Assembly: GCA_910579735.1 (NCBI GenBank) | Contig: CAJTUZ010000010.1 | Span: 1-64,000, forward strand | Source of the DNA: an uncultured Lachnospiraceae bacterium | Lineage (GTDB): Bacteria; Bacillota; Clostridia; Lachnospirales; Lachnospiraceae | Direction: 5' to 3' | Length of the DNA stretch: 64,000 bases | Shown here: piece by piece, positions 63,019-64,000 of the stretch | Layout: every line of letters starts with the position of its first letter | Numbering within the stretch: position 1 is the first letter of the stretch | Made by a program: the position numbers and the translations under genes | The notes under the pieces: model-generated | Databases searched by the model: none | What the model was told of the DNA's origin: nothing | Seen by the model: only the letters and a program-made list of their open reading frames with translations

Positions 63019-63906
63019 TCAGTCCTTGACTGCTCCGACCGTCATACCGCCCACGAAATATTTCTGCAGGAACGGATATACGATAAGGATCGGTACGGTT
63101 GCCACGATCGTTACTGCCATTCGCACGGAAAGCGGGGACACTGCATTCTTGATCTGTTCCGCCGCATGCGGATCGATCTTGACCGTCGCCTTCTCCATGA
63201 TCTCATACAATACATACTGCAGTGTCGGCAGCTCCTTTGCGTAAAGGTACGTATCCATAAAGGAATTCCACTGGCCAACCGCCATAAAGAGGCCAACCGT
63301 TGCCAGAACCGGTTTACACAGAGGCAGGACGATCCTTGCCCAAATGGTAAAATCATTGGCGCCATCCACTCTGGCCGCTTCCTGTAATGCAAGCGGAAGA
63401 CCTTCTATAAAGGATCGCACCAGAATGATATTATAAACCCACACAAGACCCGGAATAATATAAACCAGGAAATTATTGCCCATTTTCAAAGTTCTCATAA
63501 GAAGCAGATACTCAGGAATCAATCCGCCGCTTACATACATGGTAATAACGAATAATACAGTAAATACCTTGTTGAAATAAAAGTCCTTTCTGCTCAGCAC
63601 ATACGCTATCATTGCCGTGCAGATAACGCCAATCCCCGCACCGGCCACCGTTCTGGCTACCGAGAGCACAAATGCTTTCATCAGATTATTTTCTTTAAAT
63701 ACATATACATAGTTGCTCCATGTAAATTTTCTCGGAATGACGAAGTTAATGTTACGCATCGTATCGATCGGATCATTAAACGATATCGCCAGTACGTTCA
63801 AAAACGGATATATTGTAATAATAATCAGGAAAATAAATACCACCAGCAATATGTAATCCAAAATATTGTCACGACTCTTTATTCTGTGGCTTTTTACTTT
63901 TGCCAT
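63019..63906 (-). CDS. Carbohydrate ABC transporter permease (YtcP/LplC type)
   Basis: 295 residues with six membrane segments and the EAA loop LALQEAARVDGANDFTIWARI. Typical YtcP start (DNILDYILLVVFIFLIIITI) and end (YPFLQKYFVGGMTVGAVKD). It pairs with the LplB-type permease just upstream at 63920. ATP is expected from a shared ATPase elsewhere. Confidence 0.94.
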   Translation of the reverse strand: MAKVKSHRIKSRDNILDYILLVVFIFLIIITIYPFLNVLAISFNDPIDTMRNINFVIPRKFTWSNYVYVFKENNLMKAFVLSVARTVAGAGIGVICTAMIAYVLSRKDFYFNKVFTVLFVITMYVSGGLIPEYLLLMRTLKMGNNFLVYIIPGLVWVYNIILVRSFIEGLPLALQEAARVDGANDFTIWARIVLPLCKPVLATVGLFMAVGQWNSFMDTYLYAKELPTLQYVLYEIMEKATVKIDPHAAEQIKNAVSPLSVRMAVTIVATVPILIVYPFLQKYFVGGMTVGAVKD

Positions 63907-63919
63907 GATCTTTCCCCCC

Positions 63920-64000
63920 TTATATCAGTCTGCTTTCGCCGAGCAGTCCGGCGATCTTATTTGCAATAAAGAGCAATAAGATACCAACCAATGACTGGAA
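63920..64000 (-). CDS. C-terminal end of an ABC transporter permease (LplB type), partial
   Basis: The last 26 codons of a gene entering from beyond the right edge: SLVGILLLFIANKIAGLLGE and a short tail before TAA. The pattern (SL.G..L....NKIA..LGE) is that of LplB permeases, the usual partner of the YtcP-type protein that starts 13 bases after this stop. Confidence 0.75.
   Translation of the reverse strand, partial: FQSLVGILLLFIANKIAGLLGESRLI

Noticed and set aside
1..64000. CRISPR arrays, rRNA or tRNA genes, insertion sequences and transposases.
   Set aside because: No regularly spaced repeats, no tRNA-like cloverleaf and no transposase or integrase frame found on either strand by reading.

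Overview
The window looks like chromosomal DNA of a spore-forming, probably motile anaerobe of the Lachnospiraceae (Clostridia). The grounds are spoIIID, a methyl-accepting chemotaxis protein, many sugar-binding lipoproteins without their own ATPase, YesN-type regulation, glycyl-radical chemistry, and Lachnospiraceae-type hypotheticals. All family names come from reading motifs; no database search was possible.

Layout. 1-5 kb: an unusual GMP synthase without a working glutaminase domain (minus strand), then a plus-strand pair of solute-binding lipoprotein and chemoreceptor. 5-17 kb: a catabolic operon on the minus strand with a ribose-type ABC importer, a two-domain VOC protein, a Gfo/Idh/MocA oxidoreductase, two TIM-barrel isomerase-like proteins, a small protein resembling the beta subunit of C-glycoside deglycosidases, and a CocE-like hydrolase. 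A divergent LacI regulator and a third TIM-barrel gene complete it. The best reading is import of a plant C-glycoside (or similar glycoside), oxidation at the sugar 3-OH and C-C bond cleavage by elimination. Both promoters and a mirrored pair of operator-like motifs can be read between the importer and the regulator.

17-23.3 kb: an AT-rich accessory stretch around a second, complete guaA. It holds an MBL-fold hydrolase, a holin-like toxin with a structured leader, a methyltransferase, spoIIID with a sigma-E-like promoter, a decayed fragment and an RNase III with two apparent double-stranded-RNA-binding domains. 23.4-35.6 kb: a second sugar operon (binding protein, two permeases, glycyl-radical activase, unassigned glycyl-radical enzyme, GH38 alpha-mannosidase) with a divergent GntR-LacI hybrid regulator and a GH28-like protein. 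A 14-base operator-like motif is shared by the operon promoter and the GH28 upstream region.

35.6-50.6 kb: mostly housekeeping or conserved genes: AraC regulator, membrane-bound alpha/beta hydrolase, polytopic membrane protein, NlpC/P60 hydrolase, asnS, an FKBP/trigger-factor-like lipoprotein, murI, a GntR-FCD regulator, ispE, a serine hydrolase and several small conserved proteins. 50.8-64 kb: glycoside hydrolases GH42, GH29 and GH3, then a binding protein with an AraC-type response regulator, and the end of an oligosaccharide importer of the LplABC/YtcP type that runs out of the window.

The four points most worth following are the C-deglycosylation-type operon, the unassigned glycyl-radical enzyme in the mannosidase operon, the tandem-dsRBD RNase III, and the glutaminase-less GMP synthase beside a normal paralogue.
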